Of a stretch of 64,000 nucleotides of DNA, positions 44,455 through 54,409 are shown in pieces. The notes under the pieces are model-generated. The model was not told where the DNA came from. It was given only the letters and a program-made list of their open reading frames with translations, and made no database searches. The translations under genes and the position numbers were made by a program. Every line of letters starts with the position of its first letter. The first letter of the stretch is position 1. Source of the DNA: Pedobacter ginsengisoli (GTDB lineage: Bacteria > Bacteroidota > Bacteroidia > Sphingobacteriales > Sphingobacteriaceae); assembly GCF_002736205.1 (NCBI RefSeq), contig NZ_CP024091.1:2046001-2110000 (forward strand), written 5' to 3'.

Positions 44455-45099
44455 ATGCTATCGCTGGTGAAAAAGATTGTTATATGTGATGATCATATTC
44501 TGTTTTCGAGTGGATTAACTGAGTTGTTAAAAAAATCTGCAAATGAATATGATATTATAAGCTTTAAGGATTCAGAATCCTGTAAAAGTCATTTACAAAA
44601 ACATGATGCAGATATTTTCATATGCGACCTTAACATCGATAATATAGATGGATTTGTGTTAATCTATGAGCTTAAAAAGGATCTGAACAATACAAAGATC
44701 ATAATTCTAACTGCGTATTATGAAGATTTCCTGATACAGAAAGCTGAAAAAGCAGGCATTAATGCTTTTTTAAAAAAGGAAACTGAGGCCAAAGAACTTA
44801 TTGAAGTAATAGAAATGCCAGTAAATGCACCGTTCTATACTAACAAAGCAGTTAAAAGATTCAACAATTTATTTCAGGAAATAGATGTAACTGTTGCCGG
44901 TAAATTTAAGCTTTCTGCCCAGGAAAAGCACATTATCAGGTTAATTATTGCAGGAAAAAGCAGTAAAGAAATTGCCGGTGAATTATTTATCAGTAAAACT
45001 ACTGTAGACACCCACCGACGAAACATACACAGGAAACTGGAGATTGGCAATAGTGCTTCTTTGATTAAGTTTGCAAATGAAAATAACTTGTTTTCTTAG
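44455..45099 (+). CDS. NarL/LuxR-type response regulator
   Basis: A 214-residue protein. The receiver domain (about 5-120) has the acidic pair CDDHILF near the start, the phospho-acceptor Asp in FICDLNIDN (about 57) and ILTAYYED. The C-terminal LuxR-type HTH (about 148-210) has LIIAGKSSKEIAGELFISKT and VDTHRRNIHRKLEI. The ATG at 44455 (MLSLVKKIVICDD) is preferred over the TTG three codons before. It overlaps the kinase gene by 23 bases and is its cognate partner. Confidence 0.92.
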   Translation: MLSLVKKIVICDDHILFSSGLTELLKKSANEYDIISFKDSESCKSHLQKHDADIFICDLNIDNIDGFVLIYELKKDLNNTKIIILTAYYEDFLIQKAEKAGINAFLKKETEAKELIEVIEMPVNAPFYTNKAVKRFNNLFQEIDVTVAGKFKLSAQEKHIIRLIIAGKSSKEIAGELFISKTTVDTHRRNIHRKLEIGNSASLIKFANENNLFS

Positions 45100-46855
45100 T
45101 TTACTATTTGTTACTGCCAGTACATTTGCCCTTGGTCAGGGTAAATTAGAAATAGATTCGAAGTATGTTATCGACAGTTCTTCTACCTGCAACATAAAAA
45201 CGATTAAATCAAAAAGCTTTAAATCATTTGTTGCCAATCAGGAAATTGATATCGGTTATAACAAAAATGCATCGGTTTGGTGCTATTTTAAAATAAGAAA
45301 TACGGGCCCTGTTGTAATTACAAATAGTTGGTTATGCTTTGATAATTACCATTTAGACAGCCTGGTAATTTATGAAGGGGAAAAAGTATTGAAAATATTG
45401 GGCGACCGGACCTCTTATAGGAGTGCCTTCCTGCACACGCTTGCATTCCCTATCAGTTTAGACCGCGGTAAGGAAAGAATATTCTACGTAAAGATAAAAA
45501 AGCAAATTTCGAAACTGGATTTCTCTTATCATCTTGCCGACAGTAATGAGCTGTCCGAAAAATCAAATTTAATGATCTCTGTAGTTTCATTCTTTATCGG
45601 CATTGTTTTTTTACTTATTCTTTTCAATACGATCTTGCTGCTTATCTCAAAGAAAAAGCTGTTCCTGTTTTATATCCTTTATTCAATTTTAAGCATAATC
45701 TATATTTTAATTTCTACCAATTACGCAAAACAACTCCTGTTTCCAGAGTTTCTATATTATAGCGAAGGCAGAATCTACTCATCCTGCTTTTGGATTATGG
45801 CATTAACTTCCTTTCTTTCGCATTACTTAAACCTTAGAAAGTTTGAGCCTGTAAAATACCGGATTATTCTAGGGGTGTATTCATTAAATCTTTGTTTAAT
45901 TGTGGTTACTATAATACAACTATACCTGGGTAAGTATGATGGCTTAAAGCTCCCAATGTTGCTCGGCTATTTGAATTTCCTGATTGGGTTAGTTGTCATA
46001 TTGTGGAGTACAATATTGCATTTAAGGATAAACAGACCTATTGCCATCTATATTCTCCTTTCCTTTTTACCACAAATGGTGTGGGGTACTTGTGTTATCT
46101 TAAATTTCTTCGGACTGATACCAGTTAGCATTAACACCGACTGGCTGGTATATATCTCATTATATGAGACCCTGTTTTTTGGTTATATATTAACCAAAAA
46201 CTATATAGATACTTTTCAGACAAACAATAAACTTGTTAAAGAGATTACGATTGAAAAAGAGAGATCTCTGCAGGCAATTACTCAGGTACAGATCAGAGAA
46301 CGAAGGTCTATTGCAAATATCATTCATGATAACTTTGGAAGTAAGCTTGCTTATATTCTTCAAATGATACAGCTAAAGAACATAGCATTGGCGGAGAAAA
46401 ACATTAAAGTATTGGCAAGTGATATCAGAGAAATATCCCACCAGATCTTACCTAAATCTTTAGATGAAGGCGCCTTGATTTCGAGTTTAAACAGCCAGGT
46501 TGTTAGCTTAAATACGGGTCTTATTGGTGCAAAAATTGATTTATTTACTTATGATTTTCCTGAGAAAATAGAAAATGTCTGGATCTATGATCTTTACCTG
46601 ATTGCTTTAGAGATTATAAATAATGCATTGAAACACGGAAATGCCAGTTCGGTTATTTTAGAACTTTATGGATACCCCGACGTCTATGTTTTTCAGTTTA
46701 GTGATAATGGTAAAGGGTTTGATTTAAATCATATATCTAAAGGATTTGGACTGGAGAACATAGAAAAAAGAATAAAATATTATAAGGGTGAATTTGAGAT
46801 TAACAGCAGACCTGGAGAGGGCACTGTAATTCAGATTACAATTCCACATATGTAA
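45077..46855 (+). CDS. Sensor histidine kinase with 7TMR-DISM sensing module
   Basis: A 592-residue membrane kinase. A signal peptide (MKITCFLSLLFVTASTFALG) is followed by a periplasmic DISMED-type beta domain (about 40-155) and seven membrane helices (about 170-380; for example SVVSFFIGIVFLLILFNTIL). Next come a coiled part and a kinase core with phospho-acceptor His about 417 in IANIIHDNFGSKL and an ATP-binding part (IALEIINNALKHGNASSVIL, FSDNGKGFDL, GEGTVIQITIP). This is the NarL-partner kinase class. The DISM input suggests a carbohydrate-type extracellular signal, unknown here. The start at the ATG at 45077 overlaps the regulator gene. Confidence 0.9.
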   Translation: MKITCFLSLLFVTASTFALGQGKLEIDSKYVIDSSSTCNIKTIKSKSFKSFVANQEIDIGYNKNASVWCYFKIRNTGPVVITNSWLCFDNYHLDSLVIYEGEKVLKILGDRTSYRSAFLHTLAFPISLDRGKERIFYVKIKKQISKLDFSYHLADSNELSEKSNLMISVVSFFIGIVFLLILFNTILLLISKKKLFLFYILYSILSIIYILISTNYAKQLLFPEFLYYSEGRIYSSCFWIMALTSFLSHYLNLRKFEPVKYRIILGVYSLNLCLIVVTIIQLYLGKYDGLKLPMLLGYLNFLIGLVVILWSTILHLRINRPIAIYILLSFLPQMVWGTCVILNFFGLIPVSINTDWLVYISLYETLFFGYILTKNYIDTFQTNNKLVKEITIEKERSLQAITQVQIRERRSIANIIHDNFGSKLAYILQMIQLKNIALAEKNIKVLASDIREISHQILPKSLDEGALISSLNSQVVSLNTGLIGAKIDLFTYDFPEKIENVWIYDLYLIALEIINNALKHGNASSVILELYGYPDVYVFQFSDNGKGFDLNHISKGFGLENIEKRIKYYKGEFEINSRPGEGTVIQITIPHM

Positions 46856-46858
46856 TAT

Positions 46859-46888
46859 AGTGAGGCTGTCCAAAAGGACAGCCTCACT
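46859..46888. terminator. Bidirectional terminator
   Basis: AGTGAGGCTGTCC (46859-46871) pairs perfectly with GGACAGCCTCACT (46876-46888) around AAAA. AT-rich flanks extend the stem. It separates the kinase gene and the converging susD gene. Confidence 0.9.
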
Positions 46889-46900
46889 AGTTATATTACT

Positions 46901-48409
46901 TTAAAAACCAGTATTATTTGGCAGTAAATTAGGATTAACATTAATTTCCTGCTGAGGTACCGGAAATAACAATTGTTTTTCTGCAAAGGTAGCCCCAAAA
47001 GTAGTTTTGTGGCCAACAAAATTATCCCAGTTTCCTGTTACATCATTATGTACTTTCCTTGTTCTGACCATATCAAACCACATTTTATTTTCAAAGCAAA
47101 GCTCAAAATTTCGTTGCAGCCAAACTTCTTGTTCAAATGCCGCTTGAGGCAATGACCCTATAGGAGCAAGTTTTGCCCTGGCCCTAATGGCGTTTACATA
47201 GCCAATGGCTTTGGAATTTGGTCCTCCATCGGCCCTGTTAGAGGCTTCCGCATACATTAATTCTACATCCGCCAAACGGTATATCGTAAAGTTAAGATCT
47301 GATTTTACCGTGTTCAATACTGCATCGGTGTCGAACCATTTATAAATATAAGCTTGTCTGAAAGTAACCGTTGCACCTGTTTTTATATTTGGATAACTCC
47401 TGTAAAAAAACTGTCTTTCAGCAACCCTTTTATCACCTGCCGGGAACGATTGAATGAATTGAGGTGTTGGGTAAACAGAGCCGTATTCATCAGAATATTT
47501 AGAAATGTTCGAAAAATTAGGAATGGTTAATGGTGTAAGCGGATTATTTGAAGGGACTGATGCAGCATATTGTACCTGAAAAATAAATTCCCCTGTATTT
47601 TTATTTGCAGGTTTAATCATATCTGTATACTCCGGAAATAAAGTATAACCACCTTTTTCTATAACGTCTAAGGAACGTTTGGCCGATTCAGCATAAAATT
47701 GGTTTCCACCGTTTATGGCTGCACCAGCATAAGTTAAATATACATCGGCAAGGATTGATTTTACCGCCCCCATAGATACCAATCCTGTCGCATCTTTCCA
47801 TGCAAGTGTCGATTTCTCTGCTTCCAGCAAATCGGGAATAATAATACTGTCGTATATCTCCTTTGCTGCTGTACGCGGGAAATTCAGGTTAAGGTCTTTG
47901 GGTGTTTCCGTTACTTTTGGAACAGCACCATACATGCGTACCAGGTAAAAATAGTACAATGCCCTTAGTGTACGTACTTCGGCCAGCATATTAGTTTTCT
48001 CTTCATCAGTTAAACCAGGAGCATTAATGGCTGGTATTTTTTCAAGCGCCAGATTACAAGCACCAACACCAAGGTAAAGTTGTCTCCACCAGGTATCAAA
48101 ATAAAATGAGGTTGCATTGTAAGACAGATTGGAAAAATTAATGAAGCCGGTTTGTCCCAGATCACTATTTGCTTTGCCAGTCACAAACTCCATCAGGTTC
48201 CATGTATTGCCCCCATAAGACGACGGTTGGCCAGCCAACAATCCCTGTAAATTTTGATAACCTGCATTTGCAAACCCCCGGGCTACCTTTTCGCTAGATA
48301 AATCTGATTCAGGTGTAAGAAAATACGTCGGTTTTTCTTCCAGAAACTTTTTGCACGAGCATGTAAGCAGTATACATGCTACCAATATTATATTTTTTAT
48401 CGTTTTCAT
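46901..48409 (-). CDS. SusD/RagB-type surface lipoprotein
   Basis: A 502-residue lipoprotein: the signal peptide ends at the lipobox LLTCSCKKF. The SusD fold is indicated by VRTLRALYYFYLVRMYGAVP (about 140-160), RLADVELMYAEASNRADGGP and ELCFENKMWFDMVRTRKVHN. The start is taken at the ATG at 48409 (MKTIKNIILVACILL); the longer frame overlaps the susC end. It follows susC by 11 bases. It binds a glycan or peptide at the cell surface together with its SusC; the substrate is not predictable from the sequence. Confidence 0.92.
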   Translation of the reverse strand: MKTIKNIILVACILLTCSCKKFLEEKPTYFLTPESDLSSEKVARGFANAGYQNLQGLLAGQPSSYGGNTWNLMEFVTGKANSDLGQTGFINFSNLSYNATSFYFDTWWRQLYLGVGACNLALEKIPAINAPGLTDEEKTNMLAEVRTLRALYYFYLVRMYGAVPKVTETPKDLNLNFPRTAAKEIYDSIIIPDLLEAEKSTLAWKDATGLVSMGAVKSILADVYLTYAGAAINGGNQFYAESAKRSLDVIEKGGYTLFPEYTDMIKPANKNTGEFIFQVQYAASVPSNNPLTPLTIPNFSNISKYSDEYGSVYPTPQFIQSFPAGDKRVAERQFFYRSYPNIKTGATVTFRQAYIYKWFDTDAVLNTVKSDLNFTIYRLADVELMYAEASNRADGGPNSKAIGYVNAIRARAKLAPIGSLPQAAFEQEVWLQRNFELCFENKMWFDMVRTRKVHNDVTGNWDNFVGHKTTFGATFAEKQLLFPVPQQEINVNPNLLPNNTGF

Positions 48410-48420
48410 ATGAGTAAATT

Positions 48421-51400
48421 TTAGAATGATACCTGTAAGCCAAGATTCCATATACGCGGACGAGGATTAGAAAAGAAATCTAAATTTTGAGAAAATGCTG
48501 AATTAGAGCCATAACCTGAATTAAACGTGTCAACCTCAGGGTCATATCCTGTATACTTTGTAATGAGAAATAGGTTCTGAACACTTGCATAAACCCGTAA
48601 ACGACTAAGGTGTAATTTACTTACTGTTGCTGCCGGTAAACTATAGCCTAACATAAAGTTTTGGCCGCGTATAAATGAACCATCTTCAACCCACCAGGTA
48701 TCAAAATGAGAATCCTGAGCAAATCTGTAATTACGAACCTGCGAAACAGAGGTATTTTGATTTGTTGGTGTCCATGCATTTAAAACAGTTGCCAAACTAT
48801 TAGAAAGTGTTTGTCTGTCTTCAACAGAGTGTTTAAAGTTAGCCGCTGTATTTACGCCTTGAACAACTCGGATATCAAATGCAAAATCCCAGTTCTTATA
48901 CTTAAAATTACTGCTGAAATTCCCTGTCCATTTTGGATAAGCCTGACCTATAATACTGTAATAATTACTACCATCCGGATTATAGATGTATTTTCTATCA
49001 CCAGGCTTTAAATTATGTTTTGCTGCTTCCGCACTTTCAGATTCGCTATATGTACCTAAACGTGTCATTCCATAAAAAGATCCGATAGGTTCACCTACTC
49101 TGATTACAAAATTTTGTCCCAGAAAGTTCGGTCCGGGGAAGATATCAGCATTACCATCATTCAGTTTTAACACTTTATTCTTATTGGCTGTGAACAGAAA
49201 AGTTGTTGACCACTCAAAGTCTTCATTTCTAACATTGACCGTATTTAAGCTTAACTCAATTCCTGAGTTTCTTACTGAACCGACGTTTTTGTAAACATTG
49301 GCATTTACTTGTCCGGCCGACCATGGTATTGGGGTTTGAAGTAAAAGATCTTTGGTTACCCTATTGTAATAATCGGCAGTTAGATTAATACGATCATCAA
49401 ATAATCCTAACTCCAACCCTCCATCTGCCTGGATTGATCTTTCCCATTTTAGATCCGCGTTACCAATATAGCTTGGAAGCAATGTAGATTGAGCTGCACT
49501 ATTTAAAACAGTTGTATTTGGCTGAATTTGCGCAAGAGAACGACCTTGTCCTATTTCCTGGTTACCTGACGTACCATAACTTGCCCTGATTTTTAAATTA
49601 GAAATTGACTTATTATCCTTTAAAAAATCTTCTTGCGAAATACGCCATGCAGCGCCTACAGAGGGGAAAAATGCATATTTATTGTTTTTCCCAAATCGCG
49701 AAGACCCATCATAACGACCCGTTGCAGTAAATAAATACTTCTCATCTATGTTATAAGTAAGACGTGCGTAGAAAGAAGCCAAAGATGACTGATCATCCTG
49801 AGATTCATTGGCACTTTTAACTGATCCGGCTTGTTGATAATGCCATTGGAATATATCGTCAATAAATGATTGAGTTTCTGACCTAACTCTCTCATAACCT
49901 GTTCGCTGAAAAGATACCCCAAGTAATGCAGTTAGCCTTTGCTTGTCATTTATCTGCTTATTCCAGGTTAAGTAATTTTCAGTTTGCCAGTAATAGTTCA
50001 AGTAAGAATTAATATTAGCTACCCCACCCTGATCTTGTGATAAATGCGGTAAATTCAATGAAGAATAAAAGTTATTCTTCTGCCCGCTTAAATTATATCC
50101 AAAATCAGTTTTAAAATCGAGGTCCTTGGTAAAATGTAATACGGCATACACATTTCCCAACATCTGCATGTTATTATTAATAGTATACCGCTCATTAGCA
50201 ATATGAACCGGATTTGGCGCACCTTCTAATCCAGCAATGTCAAAATTCCCTGCCCATGTTCCATCAGGATATTTTACAGGAACAATTGGAACTTCCTCTG
50301 TTACTGCACGTGGTACGTTTAAGCTTCCATTTCCATCAGTTACCAAGCGCTGTGAACTTCTGATCAGATTTATATTTCCGCCTACTTTTAGCCAGTCTTT
50401 AAGGTCGTTATCCATTGTCATTTTAACAGAATAACGCTTAAAAGCTGAGGTTGGCGCCAGACCATTCTGGTCCAGATAGCCCAAAGACAAACTGTAAACT
50501 GATTTTTCGTTACCTCCCTGAATGTTTAATTGATGACTTTGCGAGAAAGCAGGTTTATAAGTCTCTTTCTCCCAGTTTGTATCATAAATAGGTTTGTCAT
50601 TTGTATCAAATAACAATGGAAAATTTGCATGATTTAATGCTACAGGAGGTGTCCAGACTGCACCTAAGGGATCAAATTTCTGGCCATTTGCAAATGACTC
50701 ATTATATACTTTAACAAACTGTTCAGAGTTTAATGTAGGTAAATGCCTGGAAAGCTCACTTATGTTCATGTTATTTTCATACGAGATTGTAGCATCACCC
50801 TTTTTCCCACGCTTTGTGGTAATCATGATTACACCATTTGCACCTCTTGATCCATAAATAGCAGTTGATGAAGCATCTTTTAATACCTCAAGCGAGGCTA
50901 CATCCAGAGGGTTAACAGAGTTTGGATCTACACCCACTACCCCATCAATTACATACAACGGATCTATATTTGAGTTAATTGAACCAATACCCCTTATCCT
51001 TACCTTTGCTGCGGCACCTGGAGCAGTACTGTTTACGCTAACTTCAACACCGGTAACTTTACCCTGTAAAGCCTGGGATATATTGGCAACTGGCTTATCC
51101 ATTAATTGCTCGCCCTTAACTGTAACTACGGCACCTGTAAGGTCCGATTTCTTAACAGTACCATAGCCAATTACCACAACCTCATTTAGGCCACTGGAGG
51201 ATTCAGTTAATTGAATATTGATTGTTTTTCTGGCACCTACTTTAACTTCCTGAGTAGTGTAACCAGTATAGGAAAATATCAAAATATCATTCTCTCCTTT
51301 TACTTCAATGCCGTAATTCCCGCTGGCATCAGCAGAGGTAGCAAGTGTAGTTCCTTTTACCTGTATACTCACACCCGGCAGTGGACTATTGTCCTTAGCG

Positions 51401-51489
51401 TCACTAACTTTGCCAATAATTTTTAGCTGCGCCATCGCATGAAAGGACAGCATGGAAAATATGACCGAATAAATTATTCTTTTCATCAT
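48421..51489 (-). CDS. SusC/RagA-type TonB-linked outer-membrane receptor
   Basis: A 1022-residue receptor: signal peptide to about 20, carboxypeptidase-regulatory-like domain (about 22-107, SPLPGVSIQVKGTTLATSAD), the TonB-box-side motif EVVVIGYGTVKKSDLTGAV, plug (GVEVSVNSTAPGAAAKVRIR, TAIYGSRGANGVIMITTKRG) and a barrel. There is no STN domain, so it is not tied to a sigma/FecR switch; the nearby LytS/LytTR pair is a candidate controller. It pairs with the SusD lipoprotein gene just downstream. No glycan-degrading enzyme is encoded in this locus. Confidence 0.92.
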   Translation of the reverse strand: MMKRIIYSVIFSMLSFHAMAQLKIIGKVSDAKDNSPLPGVSIQVKGTTLATSADASGNYGIEVKGENDILIFSYTGYTTQEVKVGARKTINIQLTESSSGLNEVVVIGYGTVKKSDLTGAVVTVKGEQLMDKPVANISQALQGKVTGVEVSVNSTAPGAAAKVRIRGIGSINSNIDPLYVIDGVVGVDPNSVNPLDVASLEVLKDASSTAIYGSRGANGVIMITTKRGKKGDATISYENNMNISELSRHLPTLNSEQFVKVYNESFANGQKFDPLGAVWTPPVALNHANFPLLFDTNDKPIYDTNWEKETYKPAFSQSHQLNIQGGNEKSVYSLSLGYLDQNGLAPTSAFKRYSVKMTMDNDLKDWLKVGGNINLIRSSQRLVTDGNGSLNVPRAVTEEVPIVPVKYPDGTWAGNFDIAGLEGAPNPVHIANERYTINNNMQMLGNVYAVLHFTKDLDFKTDFGYNLSGQKNNFYSSLNLPHLSQDQGGVANINSYLNYYWQTENYLTWNKQINDKQRLTALLGVSFQRTGYERVRSETQSFIDDIFQWHYQQAGSVKSANESQDDQSSLASFYARLTYNIDEKYLFTATGRYDGSSRFGKNNKYAFFPSVGAAWRISQEDFLKDNKSISNLKIRASYGTSGNQEIGQGRSLAQIQPNTTVLNSAAQSTLLPSYIGNADLKWERSIQADGGLELGLFDDRINLTADYYNRVTKDLLLQTPIPWSAGQVNANVYKNVGSVRNSGIELSLNTVNVRNEDFEWSTTFLFTANKNKVLKLNDGNADIFPGPNFLGQNFVIRVGEPIGSFYGMTRLGTYSESESAEAAKHNLKPGDRKYIYNPDGSNYYSIIGQAYPKWTGNFSSNFKYKNWDFAFDIRVVQGVNTAANFKHSVEDRQTLSNSLATVLNAWTPTNQNTSVSQVRNYRFAQDSHFDTWWVEDGSFIRGQNFMLGYSLPAATVSKLHLSRLRVYASVQNLFLITKYTGYDPEVDTFNSGYGSNSAFSQNLDFFSNPRPRIWNLGLQVSF

Positions 51490-51819
51490 AATTGTAGTTT
51501 TAGAATTTAGTTTTAGTTGTTAGAATGCCCAGGTAACCCTGGAATAGTTGGATAGCTAAAACAATTTAGTCATGGAGGCAAATAATTGACCTCCACAAAG
51601 ATTAGTTTTAACCTCAGGTGATTTAAATAATAATGCATAATATAGGGATTTAAGGGATATTAGAGGGGCATTATTATATACATGTAAATACATACTATAC
51701 AATAAGGATATTGGTCGTTTCATACTGAAAAGCTATTTTTTACAGTTATACTTGGTTTAGACACAACTAGCGATTGATTACTTCGCTATAAATGTATCTA
51801 CAATATATATAACATAAAA
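51490..51819. other. Upstream region of the second susC
   Basis: No gene is seen. Reading left from about 51.6 kb, an inverted repeat TGGAGG (51573-51578)/CCTCCA (51590-51595) lies near a possible -7 AATCTTTG. CCAGG/CCTGG forms a small hairpin nearer to susC. The stretch near 51660-51810 is AT-rich and without clear structure; no terminator for the LytTR gene was found. Confidence 0.45.
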
Positions 51820-52542
51820 TTAACTTCCAAATATTTTGGGAAGGTTTAAGGGCAGATTATCTTTAAAGCTTCGCCCTATAGGAATTTGATGATCATCCAA
51901 TACAATACGGTTTCTTGCTAAACGTGTAATTTTCTTAATGGACACGATGAAGGATTTATGCACCCTAATAAAGCGATTGTCTGGAAAAATATCGAGCATA
52001 GCTTTAATTGAACCTTTCAATAAAATTTTTCCTGAATGAGTATAAATTATTGCATAATCCTTTAGTCCTTGAATGTGCGTAACGTCATCAAAATAGAGCT
52101 TTATACGCTGTACACCACTTTTAACAAAAATAAAATCAGTTTCTTCGGATATAGGATTATCCTCAATATTTACATTATGGGCCTTTAAAGCCAGGAGCTC
52201 AGTTATCTTTTCAATTGCCTGCTTAAACCTGTTAAAGGATATTGGTTTCAATAAAAAATCAATCACCCCCATTTCATAACCCTCAAAAGCGTAATCACGG
52301 TATGCAGTTGTAAAAATAGTAAGTGGTGGATCTTGTAATTCTTTTAAAAACTCAATACCAGTCATTTCCGGCATTTCAATATCAAGCAATAGTATATCAG
52401 CCTGGTTATTTTGTAAAAATTGCAATGCACTACGCGTATTGGTAAACAGAGATGCTGGATGTACATTATTGAAGCGTTTTAGATATCCATCCAATATTTC
52501 GAGCGCAAGTGGCTCATCATCTACTACAACAATTTTAAGCAT
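51820..52542 (-). CDS. LytTR-type response regulator
   Basis: A 240-residue protein with an N-terminal receiver (VVVDDEPLALEILDGYLKRF; phospho-acceptor Asp in ILLLDIEMPEMTGIEFL, about 56) and a C-terminal LytTR DNA-binding domain (IKLYFDDVTHIQGLKDYAII, RFIRVHKSFIVSIKKITRLA). The ATG at 52542 (MLKIVVVDDEP) is preferred to a TTG before it. It follows the LytS-like kinase gene by 24 bases and is its partner. It lies next to the second susC/susD pair, the likely target (inference). Confidence 0.93.
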   Translation of the reverse strand: MLKIVVVDDEPLALEILDGYLKRFNNVHPASLFTNTRSALQFLQNNQADILLLDIEMPEMTGIEFLKELQDPPLTIFTTAYRDYAFEGYEMGVIDFLLKPISFNRFKQAIEKITELLALKAHNVNIEDNPISEETDFIFVKSGVQRIKLYFDDVTHIQGLKDYAIIYTHSGKILLKGSIKAMLDIFPDNRFIRVHKSFIVSIKKITRLARNRIVLDDHQIPIGRSFKDNLPLNLPKIFGS

Positions 52543-52566
52543 TGTTTCCAACTTCAGTCAATTTAG

Positions 52567-53628
52567 TTACAACTCAATTTCCAGTCTGGCACTATAAACT
52601 TCTTTCTTATCTTCAAGCTTCAGGTCATATTTGGCCGGATAAAGCAGATCCAGACGTTTCCTTAAATTATCAAGTCCTATCCCGCCTTTACTTTTACTAA
52701 TTGAAAATTCAGGTTTCGAATTCTCAATAACAACAGTTAATATTGCATTGTTTAGTGAAATATAGACATTGAGCCATCCATCTCCTGTTTGCCTGCCAAG
52801 TCCATGTTTAAAAGCATTTTCTACTAAAGGCAATAATAGCAAGGGTGCAATTTCATGCCTCTTTGCATTTATGTTAACATTTAATGAAATTGCAGATTCA
52901 GCACTAAATCTAAGCCGTTCCAGTTCAATGTAATTACTTAAATAATCAACCTCTTTTTCTAATAGCACCTTGGCATCAGTGCTATCATACAACATGTACT
53001 CCATCATTTCCGATAGCTTAAGCACCACATCTGGCGCCTGTTCCGATTTTTTAAGCGTTAATGCATACAAATTGTTTAATATATTAAATAGGAAATGTGG
53101 GTTTACCTGGGTCCGAAGAAAATTAACTTCGGCATTCAGCTTTTCAACCGTAATTTTCTGAATTATGAGCTGCTGGCTATACCAGTCCATACTTAATTTA
53201 AGCGCCAGCATCAAGCCCAGATACCAAAGCGTACTAAAAAAGTTATAGGATAAACTTTCAATTAAACGGCTATTGCGCATGGGGCCAATAACGTACCCAT
53301 AGAGATAAAAATCGAACAGGCTTTGGGCAATTAAATAACCAATTACTGATGTTACAACTGCTATAGAATAAGTAAAATAACGTTTCTTTAACAGATATTT
53401 TGGCAAAAAATAATGGAGATTAAGATAAGCTATTACAATTAGCAAAGCAATCCGCACAGTTACACAAGCTACAAAGTAAGGCATACTGGCCTTGTATATA
53501 AGATATCTTTTCTCATATATAAAGAATCCCGTAATCAGTAGCCAATAGGCACTATGTATCAGGACATATTTTACAGTGAGTGTCCTTTTCGAAAATGGCA
53601 ATTTAATCTGCTTATCCAGAAAGTCCAT
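52567..53628 (-). CDS. LytS-like sensor histidine kinase
   Basis: A 353-residue protein with four predicted membrane helices in the first 150 residues (VLIHSAYWLLITGFFIY, FVACVTVRIALLIVIAYLNL and others) and no periplasmic domain. The kinase part has the family motif NFLRTQVNPHFLFNILNNLY (about 167-186), with His as phospho-acceptor, and an ATPase end (PLLLLPLVENAFKHGL, GGIGLDNLRKRLDLLYP). This is the His_kinase/LytS class usual in Bacteroidota. It probably forms a two-gene operon with the LytTR regulator. A -7-like TAATTTTG lies at 53673-53680 upstream. Confidence 0.93.
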   Translation of the reverse strand: MDFLDKQIKLPFSKRTLTVKYVLIHSAYWLLITGFFIYEKRYLIYKASMPYFVACVTVRIALLIVIAYLNLHYFLPKYLLKKRYFTYSIAVVTSVIGYLIAQSLFDFYLYGYVIGPMRNSRLIESLSYNFFSTLWYLGLMLALKLSMDWYSQQLIIQKITVEKLNAEVNFLRTQVNPHFLFNILNNLYALTLKKSEQAPDVVLKLSEMMEYMLYDSTDAKVLLEKEVDYLSNYIELERLRFSAESAISLNVNINAKRHEIAPLLLLPLVENAFKHGLGRQTGDGWLNVYISLNNAILTVVIENSKPEFSISKSKGGIGLDNLRKRLDLLYPAKYDLKLEDKKEVYSARLEIEL

Positions 53629-53815
53629 AATTACATATTATATATTAAAGGAACTTAAAAGTGTTAAGCCTGCAAAATTATTTCGACGAACGGTCTAAAA
53701 AGTAGATGTTCGTCTACTTTTTTGTTTACTGGTCTACTATTTTTTAACTGGTTGTCCTTTTCTATTAATATTGTTATCACAAAAAGTCAAGTATTTTAAT
53801 CTAAAAAATTGCACC

Positions 53816-54268
53816 ATGAAAATTACAACATTCAATCACGCGTTTATTAAGATATTTACGCTGATTACATTGTCCTTTACCACATTTGGTTTCACTACAA
53901 AATTTGGACTGGACAGTTACGAAATTTACCTGAACAACGCACTCATCTTAAAGCAATCTGTAAACCAACCCTTGAGCCTAAGAGTATTGAAACTAGAAAA
54001 AGCAAATGACAAAGATCAGTTACGCATCAAATACATACATTGCACCGTAAAAGGAGCCGGTACTGACAGAAACATTGTATTAAAAGATGAAAAAGGGAAT
54101 GTTCTTAAAAATTGGATATTTGCCGATGCTACAGGTTCTGATTTAAGTATGGTAATATCAGTTAAAGAGCTATTGAAACTTGAAAAAGACAATGCAGGTC
54201 ATGACCTGAGCTTGCAATATAGTGCCAAAGAACTCCCTAAAGGCCAAACACTAGCATTTCTACGTTAA
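53816..54268 (+). CDS. Small exported protein, unknown
   Basis: A 150-residue protein with a signal peptide (IKIFTLITLSFTTFGFTTKF region, cleaved about 28). The mature part is beta-rich (SYEIYLNNALILKQSV, LRIKYIHCTVKGAGTDRNIV, LSLQYSAKELPKGQTLAFLR). Similar small exported proteins occur in Sphingobacteriaceae, but no function is known to me. The ATG at 53816 (MKITTFNHAF) is preferred over the longer frame. It is divergent from the LytS/LytTR operon and shares its upstream region, so it may be a target of that system. Confidence 0.65.
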   Translation: MKITTFNHAFIKIFTLITLSFTTFGFTTKFGLDSYEIYLNNALILKQSVNQPLSLRVLKLEKANDKDQLRIKYIHCTVKGAGTDRNIVLKDEKGNVLKNWIFADATGSDLSMVISVKELLKLEKDNAGHDLSLQYSAKELPKGQTLAFLR

Positions 54269-54409
54269 ATAAACACATTAATCTTCAGCTTTAACCAGGT
54301 CCGGGCACAGCATATAAAAGTTATTAAACAACATTGCAAATATTGTTATTGTCAATTGGCATAATTTTTTCTGCTAAGATGATATCTTTGTTTTTCATTA
54401 TTCATAGTC

